Assembly: GCA_964545075.1 (NCBI GenBank)
Contig: CAZJFS010000226.1
Span: forward strand, 1 to 5,767
Origin: DAOPXV01 sp035352535
GTDB taxonomy: Bacteria > Muiribacteriota > UBA9980
Length of the DNA: 5,767 bases
Direction of reading: 5' to 3'
Shown here: in pieces, positions 4,668-5,767 of the stretch
How positions within the stretch are numbered: the stretch's first letter is position 1
How the letters are laid out: each line of letters starts with the position of its first letter
Notes under the pieces: generated by a model
Told to the model about the DNA's origin: nothing
Seen by the model: the letters and a program-made list of their open reading frames with translations, nothing else
Databases searched by the model: none
Translations under genes and position numbers: made by a program

Positions 4668-5767
4668 CCTTACCTCCAGATATGCGAGCAATATTTTCGC
4701 GGGTTTTTTTATTTAAAAGGCTCTGCGGATAAATTTTCAAAATGCCCTCAAAATATTTTTTGGCCTCCGCGACGTTTTTTTCCTCATAAGCGTAAAATGT
4801 AGCCAGATCATACATGGCGTCCGGCGCCGCCGACGAATCAGGCCACCCGCTGATTATTTCGGCGGCGGTTTTCTTAAATTTATCGGCCTTTTTCGATTTA
4901 TGATACAGCTTCATTTTCAGATGGGCGGCTTCCGGCATGATCTTGACCTCTTCCGTCGGAAGAGATTTGGCGGCCGCGAAAAAGTTTTCAAGCGAAATTT
5001 CCGAAGACGAGATTGCGCCGCCCTTGAGATATCTGTCCGCTTCGACGTAGCTCTTTAAAAGTTCGGGCTTGCCCGATGATTTCCGCAGCGTCAGTATGAA
5101 GTTAAAGACGTCAGACGCGCCGGGCGTGGCGGGATTTTCACGTATGGCGTCGGAAAGCCTCGTGATCCCGGCTTCGACGGTTCCGCTGTAAACGTCGAGA
5201 TAGCCGAGCATTATCTCGGCCTCTTTTTCCAGCCGGCCTTTAAGGCTTTTGACAGCTTCGAGCCTTTCGCGGGCCTTTTCAAATTCTCCGCGGTACATGC
5301 TGTAAACGCCTTTATAATAAATGCCGTGCTCCTTCCATTCCGGAGCTCCGGCGAGTTCGTCGAAGATGCGGACCGCTTTTTCGGTTTCGGCGAGTTCGTC
5401 GAAATATATCCTGGCTATCTGGAAATTAGCTTCATTGTAATATTGCGTGAAATTTTTATCGTCCCTTACGGCGGCGAATTTTTTGACGGCTTCGTCGTAT
5501 CTTTTCATTTTTTTCAGGATTATGGCGCTTTTAATGCCAGCCCTGCCTTCGTATTCGGTATTTGGAAACAAGGCGGCCATCCTGTCGAGGCATTTAAGCG
5601 CCAGATCGTTTGCGTCTAACGCTGAAAGGTTGTCCGCCATTTCTTCGAGCGCGGTCGGGGCGTTGCTTATTTCGGCGATTTTTGAAGTCAACTCATATGC
5701 CTTTTCAAATTTCTGGCAGGCGGTGAGTATCGTGACGGCAAGTTTCATGTGCGTTACATCCGGCGTT
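4627..5767 (-). CDS. Tetratricopeptide-repeat protein, 5'-truncated by window edge
   Basis: The reading frame is open through the right edge. An ATG at 5748 exists but has no convincing Shine-Dalgarno site, and it falls inside what looks like the first helix of a repeat, so the gene most likely begins outside the window. The visible part has at least 379 codons and is almost all helical, with no membrane segment. Numbered from that ATG, repeat-like helix pairs occur at about 47-63 (ending LFPNTEY), 67-95 (YDEAVKKF), 104-133 (ARIYFDELAETEKAVRIFDEL), 142-167 (YYKGVYSMYRGEFEKARERLEAV), 177-206, and 310-341 (AMYDLATFYAYEEKNVAEAKKYFEGILKIYP). These are tetratricopeptide repeats, a protein-binding scaffold; the partner is unknown. 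Its last 41 bases overlap the start of the exported-protein gene, and the Shine-Dalgarno site of that gene lies within its coding sequence. The two are therefore probably one transcript and translationally coupled. A missing N-terminal signal sequence could place it in the periplasm, but that cannot be judged here. Confidence 0.88.
   Translation of the reverse strand, partial: TPDVTHMKLAVTILTACQKFEKAYELTSKIAEISNAPTALEEMADNLSALDANDLALKCLDRMAALFPNTEYEGRAGIKSAIILKKMKRYDEAVKKFAAVRDDKNFTQYYNEANFQIARIYFDELAETEKAVRIFDELAGAPEWKEHGIYYKGVYSMYRGEFEKARERLEAVKSLKGRLEKEAEIMLGYLDVYSGTVEAGITRLSDAIRENPATPGASDVFNFILTLRKSSGKPELLKSYVEADRYLKGGAISSSEISLENFFAAAKSLPTEEVKIMPEAAHLKMKLYHKSKKADKFKKTAAEIISGWPDSSAAPDAMYDLATFYAYEEKNVAEAKKYFEGILKIYPQSLLNKKTRENIARISGGKDDTKKRVSFFGYI
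4673..4677 (-). promoter_or_regulatory. Shine-Dalgarno site fixing the start of the exported protein
   Basis: GGAGG on the minus strand lies five bases before the ATG at 4667 and eleven or more bases downstream of the alternative ATG at 4691. It sits inside the TPR coding sequence, so ribosomes finishing that gene pass over it before its stop at 4627. This fits coupled translation. Confidence 0.75.

Noticed and set aside
5326..5619. Plus-strand frame of 97 codons rich in Phe and Gly
   Set aside because: Antisense to the tetratricopeptide repeats; the Phe richness reflects complemented Glu and Lys codons.

Overview
The window looks like chromosomal DNA from an uncultured, probably anaerobic or microaerophilic bacterium. 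It has sigma70-type promoters, strong Shine-Dalgarno sites, Rho-independent terminators and a moderate base composition. An exported protein of the family often misnamed 'asparagine synthetase B', a rubredoxin and a short-chain ferritin suit a diderm anaerobe, perhaps of a candidate phylum. The sequence alone does not fix the phylum. I see no insertion sequence, CRISPR array, tRNA, rRNA or sign of recent transfer.

Layout. (1) Positions 1-1458, minus strand: most of a membrane-bound CHASE2-type adenylate cyclase, cut by the left edge inside the catalytic domain, with a promoter almost touching its start codon. (2) Positions 1564-2393, minus strand: a ferritin-rubredoxin operon with a promoter, an AT-rich dyad at the expected transcription start, and a terminator after rubredoxin. 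The ferritin appears to start at a non-canonical ATT codon. (3) Positions 2409-3363, plus strand: a single-gene unit transcribed divergently from ferritin. It encodes an unusual protein whose repeats look like barrel-sandwich-hybrid segments of RNA polymerase beta-prime, followed by a very acidic tail. (4) Positions 3384-5767, minus strand: two overlapping genes, a TPR protein open at the right edge and an exported protein with a glutamine-amidotransferase/ThuA-like appearance. A bidirectional terminator separates this pair from the plus-strand gene.

How the genes work together. Ferritin and rubredoxin form a plausible iron-storage and electron-transfer pair for iron or oxygen stress. The TPR protein and the exported protein are probably translationally coupled and may act together at the cell envelope. 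The cyclase would convert an extracytoplasmic signal into cAMP. The beta-prime-like protein has no obvious partner here beyond sharing a very compact divergent promoter region with ferritin. It and the ATT start are the two most interesting items. No gene-free stretch exceeds about 165 bases.
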